A stretch of 64,000 nt of DNA from Streptomyces hokutonensis (GTDB lineage Bacteria; Actinomycetota; Actinomycetes; Streptomycetales; Streptomycetaceae), in assembly GCF_000376565.1 (NCBI RefSeq), contig NZ_BARG01000084.1, positions 1-64,000 of the forward strand. The letters are read 5' to 3'. Positions within the stretch are counted from its first letter, which is position 1, and each line of letters starts with the position of its first letter. The notes below the pieces were generated by a model, which had not been told where the DNA came from, searched no databases, and saw nothing but the letters and a program-made list of their open reading frames with translations. This document shows positions 31,139-40,800 of the stretch, in pieces. The position numbers were made by a program, and so were the translations under genes.

Positions 31139-31520
31139 AACGCCACATCCTGGAAGGGCGGCTGCTCTCGCTCGCTCTGGAGGCGCTGCGGATCGGAGCC
31201 GATGTGATTCTGGATTTCGGCTGCTGGTCCCGTGACGAGAGATCCGCGATCCGCCGGCTCACGGAGCCCGCGGACGCGTCCTGCCGCCTCGTGTACCTGC
31301 CGGTGGAGCGGGCGACCCGGCGCGCCCGGATCGCTCACCGCCAGGCCTCGGCCCCCGAACACACCTTCCCGATGAGCGAGTCGGACCTCGCGCGCGCCGG
31401 CGGGCGCGCTTCGAGGAGCCCGACGCCGCGGAAATCGCCGGTCGTGACATCGGCTGTCCGCCGCCGGGCCGGCCGGATTGGCCCGCGTGGGCCGCCGCTC
31501 GCCGGCCGTCCTTCGCTTGA
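31139..31520 (+). pseudogene. Truncated and frameshifted AAA/P-loop kinase-like gene
   Basis: The frame starting near 31139 gives HILEGRLLSLALEALRIGAD, VILDFGCWSRDERSAIR and CRLVYLPVERATRRARIAHR, the middle and end of the small AAA-family/chloramphenicol-phosphotransferase-like ATPases (their usual order). The N-terminal P-loop is missing. Near 31398 the homology shifts frame: after DLAR it continues as RRARFEEPDAAEIAGRDIG and GRPDWPAWAAARRPSFA to a TGA at 31518. So the gene has lost its start and P-loop and carries a frameshift. Function of intact relatives is not certain. Confidence 0.8.
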
Positions 31521-31550
31521 CCGTCCTTCACCTGACCGTCCTTCACCCGA
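31506..31550 (+). repeat. 15-base tandem repeat, three copies
   Basis: Units CCGTCCTTCGCTTGA (31506), CCGTCCTTCACCTGA (31521) and CCGTCCTTCACCCGA (31536) follow the end of the kinase-like pseudogene. Slippage-type expansion; later a short GCAGGA run (31565-31590) also repeats. Confidence 0.75.
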
Positions 31551-31844
31551 CCGCCCGGCGCCCAGCAGAAGCAGGAGCAGGAGCAGGAACACGGCCAGGC
31601 TGCCCGGTCCGCCCGCCTCCAGCACCTTCGCTGGTCAAACGAGGTCGGGAGTGTTCACTTCGCCGGGATCACGTTGCGCAGAACGGGAGTTGACCGCCGT
31701 CCAGGGACAACCTCGCCGCGGCGCCGGACTTCTGTCCGTCCCGCACCCCGTCCGTCCCGCACTCCGGTCGACCTCTGGACCCGGCGGCCCGGAAGCCGTC
31801 CGGGCCGCCGGTGCAGGCCGTCGACGGCGCCTGCCGTCGGACGA
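31551..31844. other. Non-coding gap with no recognised gene
   Basis: Low-complexity (AGGAGC)n-like run at 31565-31590, then sequence without a credible coding frame on either strand, up to the end of the secreted-protein gene. It may be decayed DNA from the same event that damaged the kinase-like gene. Confidence 0.5.
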
Positions 31845-32252
31845 TCAGTCGTAGGGGTTGAGCGACGCGCCGGACGTGCTGCAGTTGTCGAAGGTCGTGT
31901 CGCGGCAGACCGTCACCCCGAGGCTGTGGATGCCGCCGTCCAGACTGCCCGGCAGGGCGCTCCAGGTGGTCGTGGTGCCGCACCCGCTGGTGTTCCAGTG
32001 GTTCGGGAACTGGAAGCCCGGCACGGTGACGTAGAAGAACACCGGGTGGGCGTCGCAGGAGGTGTCGCTGAGCTTCACGTTGCGCAGGGTGAAGGACTCC
32101 GATCCGGTCCAGTCGACGGTGAGCGAGACGGAGGCGCCCGTGGTGCTGGCGCTGAGCGGTTGGTTGTCCGAGGCGTTGGCCGTGCCGGGCGTGAGCCCCA
32201 GGGCCACGGCCGCGAGGCCGCCAACGAGGGCGGCGATACCGCGCTTCTTCAT
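31845..32252 (-). CDS. Small secreted protein of unknown function
   Basis: 135 residues with a strong GGGAGGAATC site before the ATG. Signal peptide MKKRGIAALVGGLAAVALGL ending near TANAS. The mature part (about 105 residues) is beta-rich with four cysteines (SCDAHP, SGCGT, VCRDT, NCSTSG), likely two disulfides, and a Phe/Thr/Trp-rich core. I do not recognise the family. Stand-alone gene divergent from the LPMO gene with 485 bases between. Confidence 0.8.
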   Translation of the reverse strand: MKKRGIAALVGGLAAVALGLTPGTANASDNQPLSASTTGASVSLTVDWTGSESFTLRNVKLSDTSCDAHPVFFYVTVPGFQFPNHWNTSGCGTTTTWSALPGSLDGGIHSLGVTVCRDTTFDNCSTSGASLNPYD

Positions 32253-32737
32253 GATTCCTCCCGTGAGTTCGGGGCGAGTTGTCTTCTCCCGCCGCGATGT
32301 GGTGCCGAGTCATCGGTTGTGCGGACCGACGGCGTGGTCACTCGCCGACGGCTTGGCGGCAACAGGCTGTCGCCGCGGCCGGGCCGGCGCCAAGGGGCTC
32401 GGGGTGCCTTGGGAGGACGGGATGGCGATGCCCCTCTGACCTGCGTCGTCGCGAAGTCGCTGGGACGTCGCTGGGATGCCGCTCCCGCGTTCCGGCGTCT
32501 CCGCGGAAGCCGGTGCCGACGAAGCCGCGGGCCGGACCCCGGCGCCGCCCCGGAAACGGTCCACCCGTGCCCCGCCGTTTACAGCCTCCCCAGTCCGCGC
32601 TAACTTCACGGGCAGTGGGGTGGGAGCGCTCCCACCCGCCCGGCGGTCCGGAACCCGCCGGGTGCGGCCGGGTCGCCCCACCCCACGCCTTCACCTCCGC
32701 ACGTTCCGCACGACCGCCGAGCGAAGGTAAATCTGTC
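32253..32737. other. Intergenic region before the LPMO gene
   Basis: No coding frame with proper codon bias. Contains the CebR box at 32621-32634 and presumably the promoters for both the small secreted protein (minus) and the LPMO (plus). The first half (32290-32600) shows nothing else recognisable. Confidence 0.6.
32621..32634. promoter_or_regulatory. CebR box
   Basis: TGGGAGCGCTCCCA is the exact 14-base palindrome bound by the cellobiose-responsive repressor CebR in Streptomyces and relatives. It lies 104 bases upstream of the LPMO start, so cellobiose/cellotriose should relieve repression. No cebR gene is in the window. Confidence 0.85.
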
Positions 32738-33820
32738 ATGCCTATGACAATCTTGAGAACCGAACCACGATTACCGCGCCCCACCCCTCGACGAGCCCTG
32801 TTCCTCGTCCTGTTGGCCCTGCTCACCACCGTCCCCGCGCTGGCCCTGATCCTCGCCACCGGCGGCACCGCGCAGGCCCACGGCACCCCCATGAAACCCG
32901 CCAGCCGCACCTTCCTCTGCTGGCAGGACGCGCTGACCACCACCGGCGAGATCAAACCGATCAACCCGGCCTGCAAAGCGGCCCAACAGGTCAGCGGCAC
33001 AACGCCGTTCTACAACTGGTTCTCCGTGCTGCGCTCCGACGGCGCCGGCCGCACCCGCGGCTTCGTGCCGGACGGTCGGCTGTGCAGCGGCGGCAACCCC
33101 AACTTCACCGGCTTCGACCTCCCGCGCGACGACTGGCCGCTCACACATCTCACCTCGGGCGCGACGGTCGACTTCTCGTACAACGCCTGGGCGGCGCACC
33201 CGGGTTGGTTCTACGTCTACATCACCAAGGACGGCTTCGACCCGACGAAGACACTCACCTGGGACGACATGGAGGACACCCCGTTCCTCACGGTCGACCA
33301 CCCGCCGCTCAACGGCACCCCGGGCACCGTCGAGGCCAACTACTCCTGGACCGGGCAGCTTCCGGCGAACAAGTCGGGGCGGCACATCATCTACATGGTG
33401 TGGCAGCGCTCGGACAGCACCGAGACCTTCTACTCCTGCTCGGACGTCGTATTCGACGGCGGCAACGGCGAAGTGACGGGTATTCACGACCCGGGCAACC
33501 CCACCGACCCGGTACCCGGGGTCTGTTCGGCCACCCGCCGCACGACGGGCAGCTGGCCCGGCGGCTACCAGTCCGAGGTGACCGTCACCAACTCCGGTGA
33601 CGTCCCGATGCTCGGCTGGATGGTCGACTGGACGCTTCCCGGCGGCCAGTCGGTCGCCAGCCTCTGGAACGGCAACGCGACCTACGCCGGCCAGGACGTG
33701 ATGGTCCACAACGCCGACTGGAACGGCTCACTGAGTCCGGGACAGAGCACCACCTTCGGCTACGTCGTGAACGGCGACGGAGGTGACCCGGCAACTGCCC
33801 TTCCCTGCCAGGTCGGTTGA
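32738..33820 (+). CDS. Secreted AA10 lytic polysaccharide monooxygenase with CBM2
   Basis: 360 residues from ATG 32738 (GAAGG ten bases upstream). After the signal peptide, cleavage at AQA-H exposes His48, which with His154 (AWAAHPGWFY) forms the copper 'histidine brace'. The LPMO domain runs to about residue 240 (ends FYSCSDVVFDGG). After a GNPTDPVPG linker, residues about 261-360 are a CBM2-type module (VCSATRRTTGSWPGGYQSEV, WNGSLSPGQSTTFGYVVNG). The copper enzyme cleaves crystalline cellulose or chitin oxidatively; the CebR box upstream argues for cellulose. Confidence 0.95.
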   Translation: MPMTILRTEPRLPRPTPRRALFLVLLALLTTVPALALILATGGTAQAHGTPMKPASRTFLCWQDALTTTGEIKPINPACKAAQQVSGTTPFYNWFSVLRSDGAGRTRGFVPDGRLCSGGNPNFTGFDLPRDDWPLTHLTSGATVDFSYNAWAAHPGWFYVYITKDGFDPTKTLTWDDMEDTPFLTVDHPPLNGTPGTVEANYSWTGQLPANKSGRHIIYMVWQRSDSTETFYSCSDVVFDGGNGEVTGIHDPGNPTDPVPGVCSATRRTTGSWPGGYQSEVTVTNSGDVPMLGWMVDWTLPGGQSVASLWNGNATYAGQDVMVHNADWNGSLSPGQSTTFGYVVNGDGGDPATALPCQVG

Positions 33821-34144
33821 GCCTGCGCTCGGGGCGGACCCGGTGGACGGGGGGCCACCGGGTCCGCGAGCCGGATGGGCGATGGGGGTGAGCCCACCCG
33901 GGTGGTGCATGGCTTGGAGCGACACTGCGATGCGACAACGTTGTCAAATGGTCTGCATACGACTCTACCGCGCCAACGGACAACGATGTCAACCCAGTTG
34001 GCCTGCGGACGCCGTCCGAGTGGCCGCCCAGCGTGCCCTCGCCGGCCCATGCGCTCTTCCGTGGTACGGGTGGCGCACGTTACTGTCCCTGCGGCTTGTG
34101 CGACCTGTGGTGCGCGACCCGTCCGAAGGAGGAGGGGCCGCGTC
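33821..34144. other. Intergenic region before GH92 gene
   Basis: No convincing coding frame. Carries two LacI-type palindromes (next entry) and the ribosome binding site GAAGGAGGAGG at 34123-34134 for the GH92 gene. A CGGGGCGGACCCGGTGG-rich stretch at 33829-33860 could be the LPMO terminator. Confidence 0.6.
33934..33990. promoter_or_regulatory. Two LacI-type operators before a GH92 gene
   Basis: GACAACGTTGTC (33934-33945) is a perfect palindrome; GACAACGATGTC (33979-33990) differs at one position. The same perfect sequence precedes the second GH92 gene (41684-41695). Central CG with flanking inverted half-sites is typical for LacI-family repressors of sugar genes. The repressor gene is not in the window. 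Confidence 0.75.
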
Positions 34145-37100
34145 ATGCGTTTCCGTCCCATGTCCCTGCTGCTCGCCACCGCGCTCGCGGTCGGCGGCGC
34201 CACCCCCGCCCTGGCGGCCACCGCCGCCCCACCGCAACTCGTCAAAGACCCCAGCGCCTACGTCGATCCGCTGATCGGCACCAAGAACGGCGGCAATGTC
34301 TTCCCGGGCGCCGTCGTGCCCTTCGGCATGCTCTCCTGGAGCCCGGAGAACACCAGAGGCAGCGCAACAAGTACGGCCGCGCCGGGCGGTTACCAGTACG
34401 ACGCCACCCGTATCCGCGGCTTCAGCCTCACTCACATGTCCGGCACGGGCTGCGCGGGCGGCAGCGGCGACATCCCGTTCTTCCCGTATGCCGGCGAGGT
34501 CACCTCCTCCCCGGCCAGCGACACCAAGGACGCCGTCTACGCCTCCGACTTCAGCCACACCGCCGAGACCGCCGAACCCGGCCACTACAAGGTCGGCCTC
34601 GCCTCCGGCGTCACCGCCGACCTCACGGCCACGGCCCGCACCGGCTCCGGCCGCTTCACCTACCCGGCCGACAAGCCCGCCTCACTCCTGATCCGCACCG
34701 CCAACTCCGAGGTGGGCTCCACCGATTCGTCGGTCACCATCGACCCGGCGACCCGCACGGTCTCCGGCTCGGTCACCTCCGGCAACTTCTGCGGCTACCT
34801 CGACCCCGAGGGCCAACGCGCCTACTACACCCTGTACTTCACCGCTACCTTCGACCGCGCCTTCAAGACCACCGGCACCTGGCAGGACGACAAGCTCACC
34901 CCCGGGTCGACCTCCGCGACCGGCGGCACGGGCGGCTTCACCAACGGCGGCCGTCCCGTCGCGGGCAAGGGCGCGGGCGGCTACGTCGAGTTCGAGCCCG
35001 GCACCGGCCCGGTCGGCGTCAAGGTCGGTATCTCGTACGTCAGTCAGGCCGGCGCCGCGGCCAACCTCGCGGCGGAGAACCCGCCGAAGCGCTCCTTCGA
35101 CGCGGTCGAGGACGCGGCCCACCGCGCCTGGCGCGACCAGCTCGGCGCGATCAAGGTCGGCGGTGGCACCGACGCCGAGCGCACCACCTTCTACACCGCG
35201 CTCTACCACTCCCTCCTGCACCCGAACGTCATCAGCGACGCCGACCGCAGATACACCGGCAGCGACGGCAAGGTGCACAAGGTCGGCAAGGGGCACGAGG
35301 CGCAGTACGGCACCTTCTCCGGCTGGGACATCTACCGCTCCCAGGTCCAGCTCCTCACCCTCCTCAACCCCCGAACGGGCTCCGACATCGCCCAGTCCCT
35401 CTACGAACTCGCCCAGCAGAACGGCGGGATCTGGGACCGCTGGCTACATGGCGCGAGCGGCACCCACGTCATGAACGGCGACCCCTCGCCCACCGCCCTG
35501 GCCGGCATCCGCGCCTTCGGCGGCACGGACTTCGACCTGAAGGGAGCCCTCGCCTCCCTTGTGCAGGCGGCGACCGTACCGACGGCCCAGGACCTGTCCT
35601 CCTCGGGCAAGCCGGTGCTCTCGGTCGGCCAACGCCCGTCTCTCGACAAGTACTTGAACCTGCACTACATGCCGTCCGTCTCCAACGCCTGGGGCGGTGC
35701 CGCCGAGACGCTGGAGATGTCCACGGCGGACTTCGCACTCTCCCAACTCGCCACGGCAGCAGGGAAGAAGAGCACGGCGGCCGACTTCGCCAAGCGCGCC
35801 CAGTGGTGGCAGAACAACTTCAACATCGCCGCCGATCCCACCGGCGGCTACATCGCCAACCGCAAGGCGGACGGCAGTTGGGTCACCGGCTTCACCCCGG
35901 GCACCGGCAACGGCTTCGTGGAGGGCACGGCCGCCCAGTACACCTGGATGGTCCAGCACAACCCGGCGGGCCTCTTCGCGGCCATGGGCGGCACGGACAA
36001 GGCCCTCGCCCGCCTCGACTCCTTCTTCCATGAGGCGGACGGGAGTTGGGCCTTCACGGGTAGCGGTGGCGACAAGTCCGAGCTGGACAACGAGCCGTCC
36101 GTCAACGTCCCCTACCTCTACGACTACGCGGGCGCGCCGTACAAGACCCAGGAGACGGTCAGGGCGGCCATGAAGCAGCTCTGGACGACCGACCCGGCCG
36201 GCATCCCCGGCAACGACGACCTCGGCGAGATGTCGTCCTGGTACGTCTTCTCCGCGCTCGGCATGTACCCCCAGGTCCCCTCCCGCGCCGAACTCACCCT
36301 CGCCTCCCCGTTGTTCGAGCGCATCGAGATCAAGCGCCCGCACGGCAACGACATCTCCATCCACGCGCAGGGCGCGGCGACCGACGCCCCGTACATCCAG
36401 TCCCTGAAGGTCAACGGCCGTAGCAGCGACCGCCCTTGGCTCTCCTCATCGATCGTCAGGAACGGCGGCACCCTCGACTACACCCTCTCCACCACCCCGA
36501 ACCGCACCTGGGGCAGCGACCCCGCCGACGCCCCGCCGTCCTTCCGCACCGGCGAACAGCCGTACCAGATCGGCGTCGGCCCGACCGCCGCGACCCTCGC
36601 CCCCGGCGACACCACCAAGGTCAACATCAAGGCCCTGTCCCTGAGCGGCGGCACCGGCCCCGAGGTCCGCTACAGCGTCGAGACGCCCGCCGGAGTGACG
36701 GCAACTCCCGCGCAGGGAACGGTCGTCGACGGCTCCCAGGACATCACCCTCACGGCCGCCACGGACGTCAAGCAGGGCTTCTACGACGTGAAGGTCACCG
36801 TCACCTCGGGCGACACGTCGTACGAGCAGCCGGTGTCCCTCACGGTCGCCGCGCCCGGCACCCTGCTCGCCGCCTACAACAACACCGGCGTCTCCGACGA
36901 CACCGGCGAGCACGACGAGGCGGACTACGACGGGGGCGGCTGGAGCTACTCCCTCCAGGCGCTCTCGGCGGCCGGGCTGACGCCGGGCGGCACCGGCACG
37001 GTGGACGGGCTCGGCTTCACCTGGCCGAACTCGCCGAACGGGCGCCCGGACAACGTCTCGGCGGCCGGTCAGACCCTCCAACTCCCGCAGCCCGCGGCCA

Positions 37101-37417
37101 ACTTGTCCTTCGTCGGCAGCGCGGTCAACGGCAACCAGCAGACCAAGGCGACCGTCACCTACACCGACGGCAGCACCGACGTGATCGATCTGTCCTTCAC
37201 GGACTGGACGGTCGGCGGGGGCGGCGGCACCGTGCAGTACGGGAACGAGATCGTCGCTCGGACCGCGTACCGCAATGTCGCGGGTGCGGACAAGGACCCG
37301 GTCGTCACCTATGTGTTCGCCACCAAGCCCTTCGCGGCACCCACGGGCAAGACCATCAAGAGCGTGACACTTCCGGACGACCCGGATCTCCATGTGTTCA
37401 CCCTTGCGGTGAACTGA
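34145..37417 (+). CDS. Secreted GH92 alpha-mannosidase-family glycosidase with C-terminal beta domains
   Basis: 1090 residues from ATG 34145. Signal peptide MRFRPMSLLLATALAVGGAT. GH92 hallmarks: GTKNGGNVFPGAVVPFGMLS near the N-terminus, SLTHMSGTGC, YGTFSGWDIYRSQ, the glutamate-bearing GFVEGTAAQYTWMVQHN and the paired-Asp GNDDLGEMSSWYVFSALGMY, calcium- and catalysis-linked in this family. The GH92 part ends near residue 800; the rest holds an NPCBM/alpha-galactosidase-associated type beta domain (GVGPTAATLAPGDTTKVNIK) and a final sandwich domain (LLAAYNNTGVSDDTGEHDEA). Family members are calcium-dependent exo-mannosidases; linkage is not readable. LacI-type operators lie upstream. Confidence 0.95.
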   Translation: MRFRPMSLLLATALAVGGATPALAATAAPPQLVKDPSAYVDPLIGTKNGGNVFPGAVVPFGMLSWSPENTRGSATSTAAPGGYQYDATRIRGFSLTHMSGTGCAGGSGDIPFFPYAGEVTSSPASDTKDAVYASDFSHTAETAEPGHYKVGLASGVTADLTATARTGSGRFTYPADKPASLLIRTANSEVGSTDSSVTIDPATRTVSGSVTSGNFCGYLDPEGQRAYYTLYFTATFDRAFKTTGTWQDDKLTPGSTSATGGTGGFTNGGRPVAGKGAGGYVEFEPGTGPVGVKVGISYVSQAGAAANLAAENPPKRSFDAVEDAAHRAWRDQLGAIKVGGGTDAERTTFYTALYHSLLHPNVISDADRRYTGSDGKVHKVGKGHEAQYGTFSGWDIYRSQVQLLTLLNPRTGSDIAQSLYELAQQNGGIWDRWLHGASGTHVMNGDPSPTALAGIRAFGGTDFDLKGALASLVQAATVPTAQDLSSSGKPVLSVGQRPSLDKYLNLHYMPSVSNAWGGAAETLEMSTADFALSQLATAAGKKSTAADFAKRAQWWQNNFNIAADPTGGYIANRKADGSWVTGFTPGTGNGFVEGTAAQYTWMVQHNPAGLFAAMGGTDKALARLDSFFHEADGSWAFTGSGGDKSELDNEPSVNVPYLYDYAGAPYKTQETVRAAMKQLWTTDPAGIPGNDDLGEMSSWYVFSALGMYPQVPSRAELTLASPLFERIEIKRPHGNDISIHAQGAATDAPYIQSLKVNGRSSDRPWLSSSIVRNGGTLDYTLSTTPNRTWGSDPADAPPSFRTGEQPYQIGVGPTAATLAPGDTTKVNIKALSLSGGTGPEVRYSVETPAGVTATPAQGTVVDGSQDITLTAATDVKQGFYDVKVTVTSGDTSYEQPVSLTVAAPGTLLAAYNNTGVSDDTGEHDEADYDGGGWSYSLQALSAAGLTPGGTGTVDGLGFTWPNSPNGRPDNVSAAGQTLQLPQPAANLSFVGSAVNGNQQTKATVTYTDGSTDVIDLSFTDWTVGGGGGTVQYGNEIVARTAYRNVAGADKDPVVTYVFATKPFAAPTGKTIKSVTLPDDPDLHVFTLAVN

Positions 37418-37484
37418 CGTCCACAATGTGTGCCCTCGTCCGTTCCGGTGGCGGGGGCACACCGTCGCGTGCGAGCATCCGCAG

Positions 37485-37859
37485 ATGGTTAAACGGCCGC
37501 AGCTGCCCGAGGAGTTCCGGGCCGAGGCGCGTTCGGCCTTCGCTTTCCTGGTCGAGGGCGAGGGCTTCGCGCCGCCGGAGGACATAGACGGCGGCCTGCG
37601 TTATGTGCGCGCCGACCTCATGGTGCGCGTCTGGTTCCTGGGCGGCGCCGAGTCGGAGGTCCTGACACGACTGATCCCCCTGGCGCCGGACGGCACCAGG
37701 GGGAAAGGGGCTTGGCTGGACGACCTGTACAAGGCCGCCGCCTGCGGCCCGGCCCAGGACGTCCCCGTCTTCGCGTCGACCAGGAGAGGCGTGCTCAGAC
37801 GGGTCCACCAGCACGCGGAGGCGTTGCGCCGACTGCTGCCCCGCCTCCCCGTGCCGTGA
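37485..37859 (+). CDS. Small conserved-looking hypothetical protein
   Basis: 124 residues from ATG 37485. No signal peptide, no membrane segment. Alpha-beta pattern (EEFRAEARSAFAFLVEGEGF, DGGLRYVRADLMVRVWFLGG) with a C-terminal arginine-rich helix. Similar short proteins are scattered in Streptomyces without known role. It is squeezed between the two convergent GH92 genes (ends 8 bases before the other gene's stop), so its transcription may run on from the first GH92. Confidence 0.6.
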   Translation: MVKRPQLPEEFRAEARSAFAFLVEGEGFAPPEDIDGGLRYVRADLMVRVWFLGGAESEVLTRLIPLAPDGTRGKGAWLDDLYKAAACGPAQDVPVFASTRRGVLRRVHQHAEALRRLLPRLPVP

Positions 37860-37866
37860 CCGTGCC

Positions 37867-40800
37867 TCAGGCCAGCAGCTCCACCTCCGCGAGGGTCGAG
37901 GAACCGTCCAGGACCAGGCGGTAATGGGCGTACGAGCCGGGCGACTTGACCGAGAACGCGCGCGTCTGCTTGTCCCAGGTGAAGGACTCGCCGGAGCGCT
38001 TGTCGAGCGTCTTCCACTTGGTGCCGTCGGTCGAGCCCTGAAGGGTCCAGCCGGTCGGCGCCGTCGTGTGGTCCGCGGACGAGGTCAGCGTGTACTGGAT
38101 GCCCTTGACGGCCTTGGCGACCGGCAGGTCCACCGAGGTCACCGTCGCGGCCGTGGCCGACGTGTTGTCGAACAGGGCGCCGTCACCGGCGAGTTGGTCG
38201 CTGCGGGGCGTCGGCACCTGGTCGTTCTTGGTGATCGACACCGGCGCCGCGTTCTTGCCGCTGCCCCACGACGAGGGCTTGGAGCCCATGGAGAAGTCCA
38301 GCACTCCGCCCTTCTCCAGCAGCGAGTGCGGGAGCGAAGTCGACGTCCAGGGCTTGCCGTTGACCTTCAGGCTCTGGACGTAGACGTTCTTCGTGCTGTT
38401 CTTCGGCGCCTTGACGACCAGGTCCTTGCCGTTCTCCAGGTGGACGGTCGCCTTGGTGAACAGCGGGGAGCCGATGGTGTATTCGCCGCTGCCCATCACC
38501 AGCGGGTAGAAGCCGAGCGCGGAGAAGAGGTACCAGGCCGACTGCTCGCCGTTGTCCTCGTCGCCGTGGTAGCCCTGCCCGATCTCGCTGCCGGTGTAGA
38601 GCCGCGACAGCACCTCGCGCACGTCCTTCTGCGCCTTCCAGGGCTCGCCGGCCGCGTCGTACATGTACGTGACGTGGTGGGCGACCTGGTTGGAGTGTCC
38701 GTACTGACCCATCCGGACGTCCCGCGCCTCCGTCATCTCGTGGATGACACCGCCGTAGGAGCCGACGGTGGCGGAGGAGGCCTTCTCCGGGGTGGCGAAG
38801 TACTCGTCGAGCTTGTCGCCGAGGGCCTTCTGGCCGCCGTAGAGGTTGGCGAGGCCTCGGCTGTCCTGCGGGGCGGTGAAGGCGTAGCCCCAGCCGTCGG
38901 TCTCCGTGTAGTCGTAACCCCAGATCTTCGGGTCGTAACTCGCCGACGCCACGCGCCAGTTGCCCTTGGCGTCCTTGCCCTGGAAGAACCCGGCCTGCTT
39001 GTCGAAGAGGTTCACGTAGTCCTGGGCGCGGTTGAGGAAGTACTCCGACTCCTCCTTGTAGCGCTTCTCGCCGGTCTTCTTGTAGAGGGCCAGGCCCATC
39101 TGGGCGATGCCGTAGTCGTTGTTGTAGCCCTCCATCGCCCAGGAGAAGCCCTCGCCGGTGTCGGTGCTCGTGTAGCCGAGGAAGGGCGAGGTGGTCATGC
39201 CCTTGCGGCCGACGCCCGAGGAGGGCGGGACGACGGTGGCGTTCTTCACGGCCGCGTCGTAGGCCGACCTGGCGTCGAACTGCACGCCCTTGACGTACGC
39301 GTCCGCGAACGCGACGTCCGAGGAGGTGCCGGTCATCAGGTCCGCGTAGCCGGGGGAGGACCAGCGGGAGGTCCAGCCGCCGTCCTTGTACTGCTGCACG
39401 AACCCGTCGACCATCTCACCTGCCTGACCGGGCGTCAGAAGTGAGTACGCCGGCCAGGTGGTCCGATAGGTGTCCCAGAAGCCGTTGTTGACGTACACCT
39501 TGCCGTCGACGATCTTCGCGCCGGTGTGCGTCGGGGTGTCCTGGCTCGGCATCGGGGAGAACGGCGAGGCGTACTGGTAGGTCGAACCCACCTTCTCGAA
39601 GCCGGAGTTGGGGTACAGGTACAGCCGGTACATGCTGGAGTAGAGCGTGGTCAGCTGGTCGGGGGTCGCGCCCTCCACCTCGACCTTGCCGAGCAGCTTG
39701 TCCCACACCTTCTGGGCCTGGTCCTTGACCGTGTCGAAGGAGGTGCCGTCCGGGATCTCCTGGCTCAGGTTGGCCTTCGCCTGGTCGACACTGATCAGCG
39801 AGGTGGCCAGCCGCAGGGTGACCGTGTGGTCGGCGCCCGCCTTGAACCGCAGATAGCCCTTGACGCCGCTGGAGGAGCCGTCCGTCACCGGCGCGTCGAA
39901 CACGCCGTAGACGAAGAGCCGGGTCGCGCCCGTGGACAGACCGGACTTGACGTCCGAGTAGCCGGTGACGGTCCCGTCGGTCTTGTCGAGGGTCAGGCCC
40001 GCCTGCTCGGTGACGTTGTCGAAGATGACGCTCGCGTCGTCGCCGGGGTAGGTGAAGCGCAGCGAGGCCGCGTGGTCGGTCGGGGCCATCTCGGCCTTGA
40101 GACCGTTCTCGAACGTGACGCCGTAGTAGTACGGGCGCGCCGTCTCGTTCTCGTGCCTGAACGCCAACTCCCGTGCGTTCGGGTCGGTGTTGGGCGTTCC
40201 CGAGGCCGCCGAGGGCATCACCTGGAAGGTCTGCCGGTCGCCCATCCAGGGGCTCGGCTCATGGCTCAGGCTGAGCGCCTGGAGCGTCGGCAGGTTGGCG
40301 TCGTTGTTCGCGCGTGCGTAGTCGTAGAGCCAGCTCAGCGACGCCGAATTCGTCACCGGGGTCCAGAAGTTGAAGCCGTGCGGCAGCGCGGTCGCGGGGA
40401 AGTTGTTGCCGCGCGAGAAGCTGCCGCTGGAGTTGGTGCCCCGGGTGGTGAGCGCGTAGTCGGACAGATGCGCCTTCGGCTTCTCGGGCGCGACGCTCTT
40501 GATGCTCACGTCGTCCAGCCAGCCCCGGAACCTCGCCGGCCCGCTGGGGGAGTCGTAGGCCAGCAGGATCCGGTCGACGGTCTTGCCGGCCGCGACCGAA
40601 CCGATCCGCGAGAGGACGTTGTTCCACTGGTTGACGTAGAGGATCTTGGCCGCGCCCTGCCCCTGCGGGGTGAGCGCGAAGCCGTGCGAGTCGGTCGCGC
40701 CGAGGCCGCTGAGATAGGTGCCGTCGGTGAAGGCGAGGTCGACGGAGACGTTCGTGGCGTCGTAGTCGAGGTCGCCGTCGGCCATCTGCGGGAAGATCTT

